A stretch of 40,703 nucleotides of DNA from Natronomonas sp. GTDB taxonomy: Archaea; Halobacteriota; Halobacteria; Halobacteriales; Haloarculaceae. The translations under genes and the position numbers were made by a program. Below, one piece after another: positions 32,708 through 40,703 of this stretch. The DNA lies in contig NZ_JAQCNO010000070.1 of the NCBI RefSeq assembly GCF_028274965.1, positions 1 through 40,703 of the forward strand. Reading direction: 5' to 3'. Position 1 is the first letter of the stretch. Each line of letters begins with the position of its first letter. The notes under the pieces are model-generated. The model did not search any database, had not been told where the DNA came from, and saw nothing but the letters and a program-made list of their open reading frames with translations.

Positions 32708-33100
32708 TCAGTAGACGTATGCGATTACCTGTCCACCGACGCCCTCCTCGCGGGCCTCGTAGTGGCTCATGACGCCGTGGCTGGTCGTGACGATGAGCGT
32801 CCCGTAGTCGCGGGCGGGGAGAAACCGCTTTTCCCACTTTTCGAACCCGTCGGCCCCCGCGGAGTAGCGGGGCTTGACCGCGCCACACTCGTTGATAGCG
32901 CCTTTCAGTTCGACCTCAAAGCGGCCGGCTTTCCCGTCGTCGACGAACTGGAAGCCGCCGACGTACCCGCGGTCGTAGAAGACCTCGAGCACGGAACCGA
33001 TCTCGTTCGAGGCGGGCTGTATCGTCTGCTCTAAGTGGCCGACGCTCTCGGCGTTGTCGAGCCCCGACAGCGCGCTGGCCAGTGGATCGTTGTCCGCCAT
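32708..33100 (-). CDS. rps8: 30S ribosomal protein S8 (uS8)
   Basis: This 130-residue primary 16S rRNA-binding protein has the N-terminal [21 protein letters not shown], the central [41 protein letters not shown] and the C-terminal rRNA-binding loop [29 protein letters not shown]. The ATG at 33100 lies 2 bases past the rps14 stop. A longer frame to 33214 is an artefact that overlaps rps14. Confidence 0.97.
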   Translation of the reverse strand: MADNDPLASALSGLDNAESVGHLEQTIQPASNEIGSVLEVFYDRGYVGGFQFVDDGKAGRFEVELKGAINECGAVKPRYSAGADGFEKWEKRFLPARDYGTLIVTTSHGVMSHYEAREEGVGGQVIAYVY

Positions 33101-33102
33101 TG

Positions 33103-33276
33103 TTAGCTGTACTTCCTGAATCCGACGCCGCGGGCGACCTCGCGGAAGCACTGTCGGCACAGCCAGATGTCGTACTTCCCGACGAGGCCCTGCTTGCGCC
33201 CACAGCGCTGGCACGATTCGAGCTGGCCGGTCCGCTTTGCGGCCTGCTCGCCCGTCTGTTGTTCTGATTCGCTCAT
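33103..33276 (-). CDS. rps14: 30S ribosomal protein S14, zinc-binding (uS14)
   Basis: This 57-residue gene is easily missed because it is so short. It reads [20 protein letters not shown], then the zinc knuckle pair Cys22-Cys25 (CQRCG) and Cys40-Cys43 (CRQC), and ends in [13 protein letters not shown], the typical uS14 C-terminus. All four zinc ligands are intact. The acidic, Gln-rich N-terminus is a halophile addition. The ATG at 33276 overlaps the rpl5 stop by four bases (ATGA). Its position between rpl5 and rps8 is the standard spc-operon order, which adds to the evidence. Confidence 0.96.
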   Translation of the reverse strand: MSESEQQTGEQAAKRTGQLESCQRCGRKQGLVGKYDIWLCRQCFREVARGVGFRKYS

Positions 33277-33803
33277 TCTGAGACCTCCACGTCGTAGTTC
33301 GCTTCGAGGAACGTCACCGCGTCCTCGGCCGTCAGCCGGTGGTTCGCCGGGATCTGTTGGGTCCGCTTGTCGCGTTTGTGGACGCGATAGCCCGGCCGAA
33401 CCAGGTTGACCGTCACGTCGAGCCCGTAGATGCCGATCTCGGGGTCGTACTCCTGGCTCGGGAAGTCGGTGTGTTCCTCGATCCCGAAGCTGAAGTTGCC
33501 CGTGTCGTCGAACTGCGTCTCGTCGATGTCGGCGAGCGGCAAGGCGGTCTCGAGAAACGAGACGGCCTCGTCCCCGCGGAGCGTCACCTTCGCGCCGATC
33601 GGGTCGCCCTCACGGACCTCGAAGTCCTGGATCGTCCGCTTGGCCGTCGTTCGGACCGGCTGTTGGCCGGCGACCTCGCCGAGGATCTCCTCGGCTTGCG
33701 CGAGGGGCTCTCCGCCCTGGCCGACGCCCATGTGGACGACGACCTTCTCGACGGTCGGGCGCCGCATCTCGTGGAACTCGCCCGCGTCGGGCTCGGAGCT
33801 CAT
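33273..33803 (-). CDS. rpl5: 50S ribosomal protein L5 (uL5)
   Basis: This 176-residue protein binds 5S rRNA and contacts tRNA in the P site. Marks include [92 protein letters not shown] and the C-terminal [19 protein letters not shown]. Overlaps of four bases with rps4e (upstream) and rps14 (downstream) fit coupled translation. Confidence 0.97.
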   Translation of the reverse strand: MSSEPDAGEFHEMRRPTVEKVVVHMGVGQGGEPLAQAEEILGEVAGQQPVRTTAKRTIQDFEVREGDPIGAKVTLRGDEAVSFLETALPLADIDETQFDDTGNFSFGIEEHTDFPSQEYDPEIGIYGLDVTVNLVRPGYRVHKRDKRTQQIPANHRLTAEDAVTFLEANYDVEVSE

Positions 33804-34516
33804 TCCTCGTCACCCCCGTCGTCGGTGAAGTTCTCGTCGATGACGACGACGTACTCCTCGATGGTCTCGAAGCGCTCCTCGCCGTCGGCGGCGTCGATGA
33901 GGACGTTGTTCGCCGACGAGCCGGGCGTGACCTGGATCTCGTCGATCGTCCCGATCCGACCCGCGTGGGCCCCGCTGACGGCCGTGACGAGCGCGCCCTC
34001 CTCGTAGGTGAAGTGGGCGACGATATCCGTAGTATCGTTCGAGACGACGATCGAGTCGTTGCCGGCGTACGCCGAGGCGTCCTCGACGAGAAGCGTCCGC
34101 CCGTCGTGCAGCGTCAGTTGCGTGTCGCCGCCGGGGACCTGCCTCTTGCCGACGATCTTGCCGAGCTTCGAGCCCGCGCTCTCGGCGTCGATCGGGGTCA
34201 ACGAGAGCCGGCCGCCCTCGTCCGGGAACACCCGGTAGTACTCCTCGCGTTCGACGAACGCGAGGATGTCGAACATCCCGATCGGTCGCCGCTCGTCGGA
34301 GACCGCCGTTCCGTTGACCAGAACGCTGTCCTGATCGAGCGCGTAGCGGGCCTCCTTTTTCGAGTCGGCGTAGCCGAGCACGTCGCGCAGGACGATCAAA
34401 AGCGGAACCCCGTCCTCGCCGTGGGGGCCCGCGGCGGCTTTCGTCGTGTACGTCTCCTCTTTCCGTTCGACCGGCCAGGACTTCGGGACGGCCAGTCGTT
34501 TCTGGTGGTTCGTCAT
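33800..34516 (-). CDS. rps4e: 30S ribosomal protein S4e (eS4)
   Basis: This 238-residue protein is present in archaea and eukaryotes only. It has the N-terminal [20 protein letters not shown], an S4-like RNA-binding part with [23 protein letters not shown], the [11 protein letters not shown] segment and a C-terminal KOW-type part ([23 protein letters not shown]). The tail [12 protein letters not shown] is acidic. It overlaps rpl24 and rpl5 by four bases each. Confidence 0.97.
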   Translation of the reverse strand: MTNHQKRLAVPKSWPVERKEETYTTKAAAGPHGEDGVPLLIVLRDVLGYADSKKEARYALDQDSVLVNGTAVSDERRPIGMFDILAFVEREEYYRVFPDEGGRLSLTPIDAESAGSKLGKIVGKRQVPGGDTQLTLHDGRTLLVEDASAYAGNDSIVVSNDTTDIVAHFTYEEGALVTAVSGAHAGRIGTIDEIQVTPGSSANNVLIDAADGEERFETIEEYVVVIDENFTDDGGDEE

Positions 34517-34881
34517 TCGGTGTCCTCCTCGGCGTCGCCTTCGAGGCGCGCCTCGCGGCGGTCGTCCTCGAGGTCCAGATCCGTCACCTGGACGTTGCTC
34601 GCCTCGAGCGGGCGGGGGACCTCCTCGCCGTCCGCCGTCTCGAGCGTCACGTCCTCGACGTGGATTTCGGTGGCCCGCAGGTCGACGCGGATGACCTCGC
34701 CGGACTCGCCGGCGAAGTCGCCGCGCTGTATCTCGACCGTGTCGCCCGCGTTGACGCGGACGCGCCGCGTTCCGTACTCCTCGCGGAGCTCCGGGCTCAG
34801 CGGCGCGCGGACCTGCTTTTGTTTCTCGTGCAGCGGGGCGCGCTCCTGTCGGTTGCGCTGTTTGTGTGGTTGTCGTGTCAT
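34513..34881 (-). CDS. rpl24: 50S ribosomal protein L24 (uL24)
   Basis: This 122-residue assembly-initiator protein has the N-terminal [41 protein letters not shown], the KOW motif [27 protein letters not shown] and an acidic C-terminus (DAEEDTE). Like its archaeal relatives it carries the extended N-terminus. It overlaps rps4e by four bases and is 2 bases from rpl14. Confidence 0.97.
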   Translation of the reverse strand: MTRQPHKQRNRQERAPLHEKQKQVRAPLSPELREEYGTRRVRVNAGDTVEIQRGDFAGESGEVIRVDLRATEIHVEDVTLETADGEEVPRPLEASNVQVTDLDLEDDRREARLEGDAEEDTE

Positions 34882-34883
34882 GG

Positions 34884-35282
34884 CTATACGATCATCGTCG
34901 CCGTCGAGGCGATGCTTCCGAACCGCTCGGCGACCTCGCGGGCGATCGGGCCCTTGAGTTCGGTGCCGCGGGGGTCGTCGTTCTCGTCGATGATGACCGC
35001 CGCGTTGTCCTCGAACTTGAGCCGCGTCCCGTCGGGTCGTCGGATCGGCTTCCGCTGGCGGATGATGACCGCCTCGAGCACCTGTCGCCGCATCTCCGGG
35101 GTGCCCTTGGTGACCGAGACGGTCACCTTGTCGCCGAGTCCGGCCTTCGGGTGGCGGTTCTTGGTGCCGGAGTAGCCGGCCGTCGAGATGATCTTCAGCT
35201 GTCGCGCGCCCGTGTTGTCGGCGCAGGCGACGAGCGATCCCTTCTCGAGGCCCTGGGTCACGTCGGCGTTGAGTGCCTCCAT
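34884..35282 (-). CDS. rpl14: 50S ribosomal protein L14 (uL14)
   Basis: This 132-residue protein is an interface protein of the large subunit. It has [50 protein letters not shown], followed by [36 protein letters not shown] and the end of the fold [22 protein letters not shown]. The ATG at 35282 shares one base with the rps17 stop. Confidence 0.97.
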   Translation of the reverse strand: MEALNADVTQGLEKGSLVACADNTGARQLKIISTAGYSGTKNRHPKAGLGDKVTVSVTKGTPEMRRQVLEAVIIRQRKPIRRPDGTRLKFEDNAAVIIDENDDPRGTELKGPIAREVAERFGSIASTATMIV

Positions 35283-35623
35283 CAGGCCCCCTCCGTGACC
35301 TCTACCACGACGTGGCTCTTCGTCTTCGAGAGCGGTCGTGTCTCCGCGATCTTCACGTCGTCGCCGACCGAGAGCGGCTCCAGTACCCCCGGCACGTGCG
35401 CCGGAATCTTCGATCGTCGCTTCATCTGACGATCGTATTTGGGTACGTTCACCTCGTACTCCCGTTCGACGACGACGGTACGGTCCATGTCGGTCGAGAC
35501 GACCGTCCCCTCGATGACCTGCCCGCGGACGGGCAACTCACCGTAGAAGGGACACGTCTCGTAGTCGTAGGCCTCCGGGTTTTCGGGCTCCGGGGGCTTT
35601 GGTACGTCGAGTCCTATTGCCAT
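35282..35623 (-). CDS. rps17: 30S ribosomal protein S17 (uS17)
   Basis: This 113-residue OB-fold rRNA-binding protein has the archaeal N-terminus [39 protein letters not shown], then [39 protein letters not shown] and the end [21 protein letters not shown]. The ATG at 35623 is fixed by this N-terminus; a frame to 35698 is rejected. It overlaps the upstream rnp1 by ten bases, the longest overlap in the operon. Confidence 0.96.
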   Translation of the reverse strand: MAIGLDVPKPPEPENPEAYDYETCPFYGELPVRGQVIEGTVVSTDMDRTVVVEREYEVNVPKYDRQMKRRSKIPAHVPGVLEPLSVGDDVKIAETRPLSKTKSHVVVEVTEGA

Positions 35624-35892
35624 AGTGAACCTCCGCGTGTTTCGGTGCGGCGGGCGGGCCGCGCGACGAGCCGGTCGCCGTCGACGAGCACGTCGCACTC
35701 CTCGAGTTCGAACCGGAACGTCGTCCCCGCCTTCGGCACCCGCTTGACCCCCGAGCCCGTCGCCACGACGAGCGTCCGCATCGTCTCGTCGCGAACGCGG
35801 CCGCCGATCCCGACCGCGTCGGGGTTCGGCGACTCGTCGACCGCGACGTCGAGTCCGGCGAGTTCGTGGCGAGCGAGCGTTTCGGGGGTCAT
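35614..35892 (-). CDS. rnp1: Ribonuclease P protein component 1 (Rpp29/Pop4)
   Basis: This 92-residue protein is the archaeal Rpp29 homologue, a small Sm-like-fold subunit that pairs with Rpp21 on the RNase P RNA and helps recognise pre-tRNA. It has [58 protein letters not shown] and the end [25 protein letters not shown]. The typical location is between rpl29 and rps17, as here, so tRNA processing is linked to ribosome synthesis. The ATG at 35892 overlaps the rpl29 stop by four bases; its own end overlaps rps17 by ten. Confidence 0.94.
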   Translation of the reverse strand: MTPETLARHELAGLDVAVDESPNPDAVGIGGRVRDETMRTLVVATGSGVKRVPKAGTTFRFELEECDVLVDGDRLVARPARRTETRGGSLWQ

Positions 35893-36098
35893 TCCTCGAG
35901 GTCGCCCTCCTCTCGCTGAACCGTCTTCATGCGAGCGATCGTCCGTCGCAGTTCGCCGATGCGGCCCGGGTTCTCGGGGGCGCCACCGGCGGCCAGGACG
36001 GCCTTTTCGTTGAGCAACTCCGTTTCGAGCTGTTCGAGCTCCGCCTCGCGTTCGGCGGGCGTCATGTCGCGCATCTCGTCGACGTGCAGGATGGCCAT
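35889..36098 (-). CDS. rpl29: 50S ribosomal protein L29 (uL29)
   Basis: From the ATG at 36098 the protein has 69 residues: [60 protein letters not shown], a coiled two-helix protein at the tunnel exit. A GTG at 36104 would give two more residues (MTM...) and a GTGA overlap with the rps3 stop; it is an equally reasonable start. The ending has EEGDLEE. It overlaps the rnp1 start by four bases. Confidence 0.93.
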   Translation of the reverse strand: MAILHVDEMRDMTPAEREAELEQLETELLNEKAVLAAGGAPENPGRIGELRRTIARMKTVQREEGDLEE

Positions 36099-36100
36099 GG

Positions 36101-36994
36101 TCACTCGGCCTCCTCGTCGCCGTCTTCCATCTCCTCGACGAGTTCGGCGGCCTCGGCTTCGACCGCCTCATCGAGCGCTTCGGGCTCCTCGTCGGGCTCG
36201 TCGACGACCTCCTCCTCGACGACCTCCTCGTCGGGGACCTCCTCGATGACCTCCTCGGCGACGTCGTCGGGGACGTCGGGCGCGTCGTCGGCGACGGCCT
36301 CGGGGTCGGCGCCGACCGGTTCGGCCTCGGGATCCTCGGGCGCTTCGAGCAGCTCCTCGACGTCGCCCTCGGGCTCCTCGATGAAATCCTCAACCTCGAC
36401 GTCCTCGTAGACCTCGAAGTCGTCCGGAAGCTCCGCGTCCGGCGGGATGATCTTCACGCGGACGCCGATCGTCCCGAGTTTCATCACCGCAGTGCCGACG
36501 CCGCTGTCGACGATCGTCTCGGCGGGTTCGCCGTTGTGTTTGATGTAGCCGCGGTTGAACTTCTCGACGCGGGAGCGAGCGCCCGTGACCTTCCCGCTGA
36601 GGATGATCTCCGCGCCCAGCGCGCCCGAGTCCATGATCCGGTCGATCGTCGTGTGACCGGCCTTCCGGAAGTACCACCCGCGCTCTAAGGCGTTCGCCAG
36701 CCGGTCGGCGACGATCTGGGCGTTCAGGTCCGGCTCGTCGACCTCCTGGACATCGATCTGGGGGTCGTCGAGGTCGAACTCCTCTTCGAGCGTCGTCGTG
36801 ATCTTCCGGATGTTCTTTCCGCCCTTCCCGATGACCATCCCCGGCTTTTCGGCCTTGAGCACGATCTGCGTGCCCATCGGGGTCTTGGCGACGTCCATGC
36901 CGCCGTAGCCGGCCCGCGAGAGTTCGTCCGAAAAGAACTCGTCGATCCGGGTCCGCTGGAGCCCGTCCTCGATGAACTGGTGTTCGTCGGCCAT
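36101..36994 (-). CDS. rps3: 30S ribosomal protein S3 (uS3)
   Basis: This 297-residue protein lines the mRNA entry channel. It has the N-terminal [30 protein letters not shown], a KH type-II domain with [21 protein letters not shown] at about residues 52-72, and the C-terminal domain [29 protein letters not shown] and [13 protein letters not shown]. From about residue 190 to 297 it has a long Asp/Glu/Ala/Pro-rich tail with almost no basic residues, far longer than in non-halophilic archaea. The tail is likely a halophile-specific disordered arm. Junctions: one base shared with rpl22, and GTGA or a short gap with rpl29. Confidence 0.96.
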   Translation of the reverse strand: MADEHQFIEDGLQRTRIDEFFSDELSRAGYGGMDVAKTPMGTQIVLKAEKPGMVIGKGGKNIRKITTTLEEEFDLDDPQIDVQEVDEPDLNAQIVADRLANALERGWYFRKAGHTTIDRIMDSGALGAEIILSGKVTGARSRVEKFNRGYIKHNGEPAETIVDSGVGTAVMKLGTIGVRVKIIPPDAELPDDFEVYEDVEVEDFIEEPEGDVEELLEAPEDPEAEPVGADPEAVADDAPDVPDDVAEEVIEEVPDEEVVEEEVVDEPDEEPEALDEAVEAEAAELVEEMEDGDEEAE

Positions 36995-37458
36995 TACTCC
37001 TCGCCCTCCCGTCTGAGCACGAGTTCGACGTCGACCTCAGGTGTGTTCCACGAGGAGGCGCGACCGAACGCCCGCGGCCGCTGGCCGGCGGACTCGCCGA
37101 CCTTGTGCGCGGCGACGTGTTCGATCGTCATCGCCTCGCCCTCGAAGCCCTGGTGGTCGGCGTTGTTGATGGCGTTCTCCAAGAGATCGAGGAAGGCCTT
37201 CGAGGCCTTCTCGGGGTACCGGCCCGCGTCCCACCCGTCGACGTCGTTTCGGTGACCGACGCCGCTGTTGTGGGACTTGAACGGGACCGATCGCTCGCCG
37301 TCGACGACCGACTCGAGGTACGAAACGGCGTCGGCGGCCGTTTCGCCCTTGATCTCCCTGGCGATCTCCTTGCTGTGCTTGTGGCTCATGTGACGCTCCC
37401 GAAGCATGGCTTTCGCCGTCTCGTCCGGGTCGACGTCGACGCTGTAGCTGATTCCCAT
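36994..37458 (-). CDS. rpl22: 50S ribosomal protein L22 (uL22)
   Basis: This 154-residue exit-tunnel protein has MGISYSVDVDPDETAKAMLRERHMSHKHSKEIAREIKGETAADAVSYLESVV, then FKSHNSGVGHRNDVDGWDAGRYPEKASKAFLDLLENAINNA and the tunnel loop region AHKVGESAGQRPRAFGRASSWNTPEVDVELVL. The ATG at 37458 is 2 bases past the rps19 stop. A frame reaching 38004 is an artefact. Confidence 0.97.
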   Translation of the reverse strand: MGISYSVDVDPDETAKAMLRERHMSHKHSKEIAREIKGETAADAVSYLESVVDGERSVPFKSHNSGVGHRNDVDGWDAGRYPEKASKAFLDLLENAINNADHQGFEGEAMTIEHVAAHKVGESAGQRPRAFGRASSWNTPEVDVELVLRREGEE

Positions 37459-37460
37459 GG

Positions 37461-37883
37461 TTACTTGAGCGGTACGAACTTCGAGGATCGGGTCGCACCG
37501 ATGCCGGCCTGGCCGTGCTCGACGGAGCTCCGCGTCAACTGGAACTCGCCGAGGTAGTGGCCGAGCATCTCCGGTTCGACCGCGACGCGCTCGAACGCCT
37601 GGCCGTTGTGGACCGCGAAGGTCAGCCCGACGAACTCCGGAAGGATCGGCATGCCGCGCAGATGCGTCCGGATCGGGTCGTTCGCGGTCTCCTCTTCGCC
37701 CGCGTTTCGGGCCTTCTCGAGGAGCTTCTGCTCCTCGACGGAGAGGCCTCGATCGATTGTTCGCCGCTGGCGTGCGGGAAGCAGTTCCGCGACCTCGTCG
37801 AGTTCCATCTCCTGCAACTCGTCGAGCGTGTGGCCACGGTAGGTGAACTCGCCCTCGTGGCCGATCTGGTATTCCGAACTCAT
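37461..37883 (-). CDS. rps19: 30S ribosomal protein S19 (uS19)
   Basis: This 140-residue protein of the small-subunit head has the archaeal N-terminus [59 protein letters not shown], then [47 protein letters not shown] and the end [14 protein letters not shown]. The ATG at 37883 overlaps the rpl2 stop by four bases. Confidence 0.97.
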   Translation of the reverse strand: MSSEYQIGHEGEFTYRGHTLDELQEMELDEVAELLPARQRRTIDRGLSVEEQKLLEKARNAGEEETANDPIRTHLRGMPILPEFVGLTFAVHNGQAFERVAVEPEMLGHYLGEFQLTRSSVEHGQAGIGATRSSKFVPLK

Positions 37884-38611
37884 TCTCGTCCTCCTTTCCC
37901 GCCGCGTCCGGTCCGCTTGGAGGCGATGTCGCCGACCTTCCGGCCCGGCGGCGCGTTGCGGGAGATGCTCTTTGGTTTGCCGGGGTGCTGTCGGCCGCCG
38001 CCACCGAAGGGGTGATCGACGGCGTTCATCGCAACACCGCGGACGCGCGGGTACTTCGTCCCGCGGGATTTCATCTTGTGGTGTTTGTTGCCGGCTTTGA
38101 CGAACGGCTTTTCCGTCCGACCGCCGCCGGCGACGACGCCGATCGTCGCGCGGCACTCGGGCGAGAGCCGCCGCGTCTCGCCGCTCGGCAACTGGACGAC
38201 CGCGGCGTTGCGGTCGTGGGTCATAAGCGTCGCGCTCACGCCGGAGGCGCGGGCGAACTTCCCGCCGTCGCCGGGCTGTCGTTCGACGTTACAGACCGGC
38301 ACGCCCTCGGGGATCTCCGCCAGCGGCATCGTGTTGCCGGGGGCGATCTCCGCGGAGACGCCGATCTGGATCTCGTCGCCGACCGCAACGCCCTCGGGGG
38401 CGAGGACGAGCCGTCGGTCGCCGTCGGCGAACTCGATGTCCGCGAGCGGCGCCGACCGCGCGGGATCGTGTTCGATGCCGACGATCTCGCCGGAGACGAC
38501 GTCGGCGTCCTCGACGTTTCGGTGCGAGAGATCCGCCTTGTACCGGTGTGAGGGGGCGCGGAACGTCGACGTTCCGCGGCCGCGGCGTTGTCCCTGGATG
38601 CGTCGTCCCAT
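37880..38611 (-). CDS. rpl2: 50S ribosomal protein L2 (uL2)
   Basis: This 243-residue protein is essential at the peptidyl transferase area and subunit joining. It has [72 protein letters not shown], and the key His200 in [17 protein letters not shown]. The end holds [21 protein letters not shown]. The ATG at 38611 is 2 bases past the rpl23 stop; the stop overlaps rps19 by four. Confidence 0.97.
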   Translation of the reverse strand: MGRRIQGQRRGRGTSTFRAPSHRYKADLSHRNVEDADVVSGEIVGIEHDPARSAPLADIEFADGDRRLVLAPEGVAVGDEIQIGVSAEIAPGNTMPLAEIPEGVPVCNVERQPGDGGKFARASGVSATLMTHDRNAAVVQLPSGETRRLSPECRATIGVVAGGGRTEKPFVKAGNKHHKMKSRGTKYPRVRGVAMNAVDHPFGGGGRQHPGKPKSISRNAPPGRKVGDIASKRTGRGGKGGRE

Positions 38612-38613
38612 CG

Positions 38614-38862
38614 TCAGAACACCCCGATCCGCGAGGCGACTTCCTGTGCGTCGTCGTCGGCCGAGAGCTCGACCGTCGCCTTCTTCTCGCCGTTCATCGT
38701 CATCTGCGTGTTGACCGACGCGACGCCGACGTCGAACTGCCGTTCGACCGCCTCGGCGATCTCCGTCTTCGTCGCCTCGGACAGACAGATGAACTGTAGC
38801 TTGTTCTCGAAGTCCATGTCGTTCATCGCCTTCTCGGTCACGAGCGGGTGTTTGATCGTCAT
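38614..38862 (-). CDS. rpl23: 50S ribosomal protein L23 (uL23)
   Basis: This 82-residue protein sits at the tunnel exit and is a docking site for SRP and chaperones. It has MTIKHPLVTEKAMNDMDFENKLQFICLSEATKTEIAEAVERQFDVGVASVNTQMTMNGEKKATVEL and an acidic C-terminal SADDDAQEVASRIGVF. The ATG at 38862 overlaps the rpl4 stop by four bases; a longer frame to 38898 runs into rpl4. Confidence 0.97.
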   Translation of the reverse strand: MTIKHPLVTEKAMNDMDFENKLQFICLSEATKTEIAEAVERQFDVGVASVNTQMTMNGEKKATVELSADDDAQEVASRIGVF

Positions 38863-39605
38863 CGCTCGGCCACCCCCTCGAGTGCGCGTTCGGTCCAAAG
38901 CGTGAGCCGACCGGCGTCGGTGCCGGGCGCGAGGTCCTCGACGTTGACCTCGGCGGCCGTTGCGACGTCCGCGCCCGCGAGGTTGCGGGCGGCCAGCGAG
39001 GGCTCCTCGCTCGTGACGACGAGCACCGACTTCGGCTGGGTGTACTTCCGTCCGCGCGTGGTGCCGCGGCCGGCGCGGACCGTCTTGCCGTCCTCGGCGC
39101 GCTCGATGTCGGCGTACACGCCGAGCGCCTCGAACGTGTCGACGGCGTCGCTCGTCTTCTCTAAGTGCTCGAACTCGTCGCTCACGACAAGCGGAAAGGC
39201 GAGGTCCTCATCGAAGTCGTGGCCGCGCTCGGCGACCGACTCGCCGTCGGCGGTGGCCGCGATCGCGCTTCTCGTCGCGAGTTTGCGCTCCTTCGTGTTG
39301 ATGTCGAGTCCGCGGTCGGTCTCCGCTTTCGGCGGGTGGGCCGCGCGGCCGGAGACGGCCTGCGGCACCTCGCGTGCGCGCCCGTTCTGTCTCGGAACGT
39401 GGGCCATCCCGCGGCCGCTGCCTTGGGACTCCGCCGGCGTTCTGAGGCCCGCGTACTCGTCGGTGCCTGCGTCCTGCGTTCGGTTGGCCTGAGCGGCGAG
39501 GACGGCGCGCTTGATGAGATCGGGCCGGAAGGCCGTCTCGAAGACGGCCGGCAGCTCGGTCTCGCCCGCGTCCTCCCCGTCCAGGTCGTGTACTGTTGTC
39601 TGCAT
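38859..39605 (-). CDS. rpl4: 50S ribosomal protein L4 (uL4)
   Basis: This 248-residue protein has an exit-tunnel loop. It has TVHDLDGEDAGETELPAVFETAFRPDLIKRAVLAAQANRTQDAGTDEYAGLRTPAESQGSGRGMAHVPRQNGRAREVPQAVSGRAAHPPKAE, the tunnel-lining arm, then LDINTKERKLATRSAIAATAD and the C-terminal ARNLAGADVATAAEVNVEDLAPGTDAGRLTLW. It is 3 bases from rpl3 and overlaps rpl23 by four bases. Confidence 0.97.
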   Translation of the reverse strand: MQTTVHDLDGEDAGETELPAVFETAFRPDLIKRAVLAAQANRTQDAGTDEYAGLRTPAESQGSGRGMAHVPRQNGRAREVPQAVSGRAAHPPKAETDRGLDINTKERKLATRSAIAATADGESVAERGHDFDEDLAFPLVVSDEFEHLEKTSDAVDTFEALGVYADIERAEDGKTVRAGRGTTRGRKYTQPKSVLVVTSEEPSLAARNLAGADVATAAEVNVEDLAPGTDAGRLTLWTERALEGVAER

Positions 39606-39608
39606 TGG

Positions 39609-40619
39609 TTATCCCTGATTCGAGGCGGTGGAGACGTACCGCACCTCGGGGTCGAGACGCGGTTGGTCGGCCGGTCGGACCGCCGGGCGGAAGCGAACGA
39701 GACGCTTGTTCGGTCCCGGAACGGAGCCTTTCACCAGCGCGTACGATCCCTCGACCTCGCCGTAGTTGACGAAGCCACCGTCGGGGGTGACCGCGTCGTC
39801 GCCGATGTCGACGAGCCGCTTGTTCAGTTCGGTCCGCTGGTGGTAGCCGGTCTGGCCCTGTTGGGGGACCGTCGAGCGGACCCGCGAGGGGTTCCAGGGC
39901 CCGAGGTTGCCGATGCGTCGGCGCCAGCCCTGACGGGCGTGTTTACCCTTCCGCTTTTGGACGCCCCAGCGCTTGACGGGACCCTGCGTCCCTTTGCCCT
40001 TGGTGATCCCCGCGACGTCGGTGTACTCGCCGGCGCGGAACACGTCCGTCATGGCGTGTTCGCCCCCGTCGTCGACGAGGTCGAACGCGAACTCGACCCG
40101 GTCGGCCACGGAGCCGCCGCCGACGCGCGTCTCCATCACGTCGGGTTCCTTTTTCGGCACGCTCGAAAGCCCGCGGGGGACGGTGTGGGTGATGACCCGC
40201 ACGTCCGCGAGGACTCCTCGGTCGAGTGCCTCGCGGATCTCGCTTTCGGCGTCGCCGGACTGTTCGTCGGGTACGGACAGCGACCGACCGAGGTCGTCGT
40301 GGATCTCGTCGGTCCAGGACTCGGTCAGCGGTCGTTTTCCGTACGGTGTGTCTTCGTAAGCTCGAACGGCGACAGCCCGCATCGGCGGCGTCTCGACGAC
40401 GGTCACCGGAACGGTCTGCTCTTGGCCCTCCCGAGGGGAGTCGGGCTCGTCGTTTATCGTCACGACGTGACTCATGCCCGCTTTGTAGCCGGCAAAGCCC
40501 TGTAGCCCGGGCTGTCCCTCGTCGCCCGGCCAGGAGTTGAAACGCGGTATCTCACTGGCCGCACGGCTGCGGGGGCTGAAGCCCATCGAGCCTTTTCGTG
40601 GTCTGCTTGGTTGTGGCAT
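39609..40619 (-). CDS. rpl3: 50S ribosomal protein L3 (uL3)
   Basis: This 336-residue protein is near the peptidyl transferase center. It begins MPQPSRPRKGSMGFSPRSRAASEIPRFNSWP, has FAGYKAGMSHVVTINDEPDSPREGQEQTVPVTVVETPPM, and the long internal arm AGITKGKGTQGPVKRWGVQKRKGKHARQGWRRRIGNLGPWNPSRVRSTVPQQGQTGYHQRTE. The end is VRYVSTASNQG. It starts 5 bases past the stop of the putative SPOUT methyltransferase, so the operon seems to extend beyond the window. Confidence 0.97.
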   Translation of the reverse strand: MPQPSRPRKGSMGFSPRSRAASEIPRFNSWPGDEGQPGLQGFAGYKAGMSHVVTINDEPDSPREGQEQTVPVTVVETPPMRAVAVRAYEDTPYGKRPLTESWTDEIHDDLGRSLSVPDEQSGDAESEIREALDRGVLADVRVITHTVPRGLSSVPKKEPDVMETRVGGGSVADRVEFAFDLVDDGGEHAMTDVFRAGEYTDVAGITKGKGTQGPVKRWGVQKRKGKHARQGWRRRIGNLGPWNPSRVRSTVPQQGQTGYHQRTELNKRLVDIGDDAVTPDGGFVNYGEVEGSYALVKGSVPGPNKRLVRFRPAVRPADQPRLDPEVRYVSTASNQG

Positions 40620-40624
40620 TTATC

Positions 40625-40703
40625 TCACTCCAGTGTGAGGGGCGCAAGCGTCGCGAACAGAGCTTCCTCCGTCCGGACGACCTCGCTACCCTGGTTCGGA
40701 ACC
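40625..40703 (-). CDS. Putative SPOUT RNA methyltransferase, C-terminal end
   Basis: Only the last 25 codons are in the window; the gene continues past the right edge. They read VPNQGSEVVRTEEALFATLA followed by PLTLE and TGA. The VPNQGS ... VRTEEAL pattern matches the C-terminal knot of COG2106 (C9orf114/SPOUT) RNA methyltransferases, which form a deep trefoil knot around S-adenosylmethionine. Such a gene is often found just before rpl3 in haloarchaea. The five-base spacing to rpl3 suggests one transcript. The identity is inferred from a short segment only. Confidence 0.72.
   Translation of the reverse strand, partial: VPNQGSEVVRTEEALFATLAPLTLE

Noticed and set aside
1-40703. CRISPR arrays, insertion sequences, phage or toxin-antitoxin modules
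   Set aside because: I looked for regularly spaced repeats, transposase or integrase motifs and paired small toxin/antitoxin genes, and saw none. The only tandem repeats are the two short ones at 23886 and 24054.

Overview
The window comes from a halophilic archaeon (class Halobacteria). The evidence is a GC-rich sequence, strongly acidic predicted proteins, the archaeal order of S10/spc ribosomal genes with archaea-only members (L32e, L19e, S4e, RNase P component 1), aIF-1A, an archaeal Cbf5, split glycine decarboxylase subunits, and many TATA-like boxes about 25-30 bases before start codons, as for leaderless transcripts. The genus cannot be fixed from what is visible. No CRISPR array, insertion sequence, transposase, integrase or phage gene was seen.

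Layout. 1-1022: two genes in visibly less GC-rich DNA, the 3' end of a Bat-type HTH regulator and a HalOD1 protein. 1112-3924: gcvPA-gcvPB on the minus strand. 4073-7515: a run of mostly single genes: an unknown protein, an SRAP (HMCES/YedK-type) protein, a FAH-family enzyme, a universal stress protein (USP) and four very small zinc or membrane proteins. 7678-13793: a lone 2-oxoacid dehydrogenase E1 alpha, a cytochrome P450, the YchF-type GTPase, aIF-1A, a paired zinc-motif protein and an M28 peptidase. 13944-15194: an MFS carrier. 15290-15360: tRNA-Pro(GGG). 15414-18556: truB/cbf5, cmk, a DUF106 membrane protein and adk, all minus. 18642-27244: an unknown gene, then a potassium and amino-acid transport block: a two-TM channel with two RCK units, trkH, trkA, an APC permease fused to two USP domains, and a divergent tandem USP.

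27362-40703: an uninterrupted minus-strand ribosomal superoperon. It reads from the end of a putative SPOUT RNA methyltransferase through rpl3, rpl4, rpl23, rpl2, rps19, rpl22, rps3, rpl29, rnp1, rps17, rpl14, rpl24, rps4e, rpl5, rps14, rps8, rpl6, rpl32e, rpl19e, rpl18, rps5, rpl30 and rpl15 to secY. Junctions run from a 10-base overlap to a 5-base gap, so the block is probably one translationally coupled transcript.

The adk, DUF106, cmk and truB genes are the usual archaeal continuation of this operon after secY. Here the transport block lies between secY and adk. The features most worth follow-up are this block (with a perfect 17-base palindrome in its divergent promoter region), the channel with a TATGYG filter and one degenerate Rossmann motif, the small proteins, and two convergent gene pairs that share a TTAG stop overlap. 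I did not find a clear-cut, wholly new multi-gene system; the transport/USP block is the best candidate.
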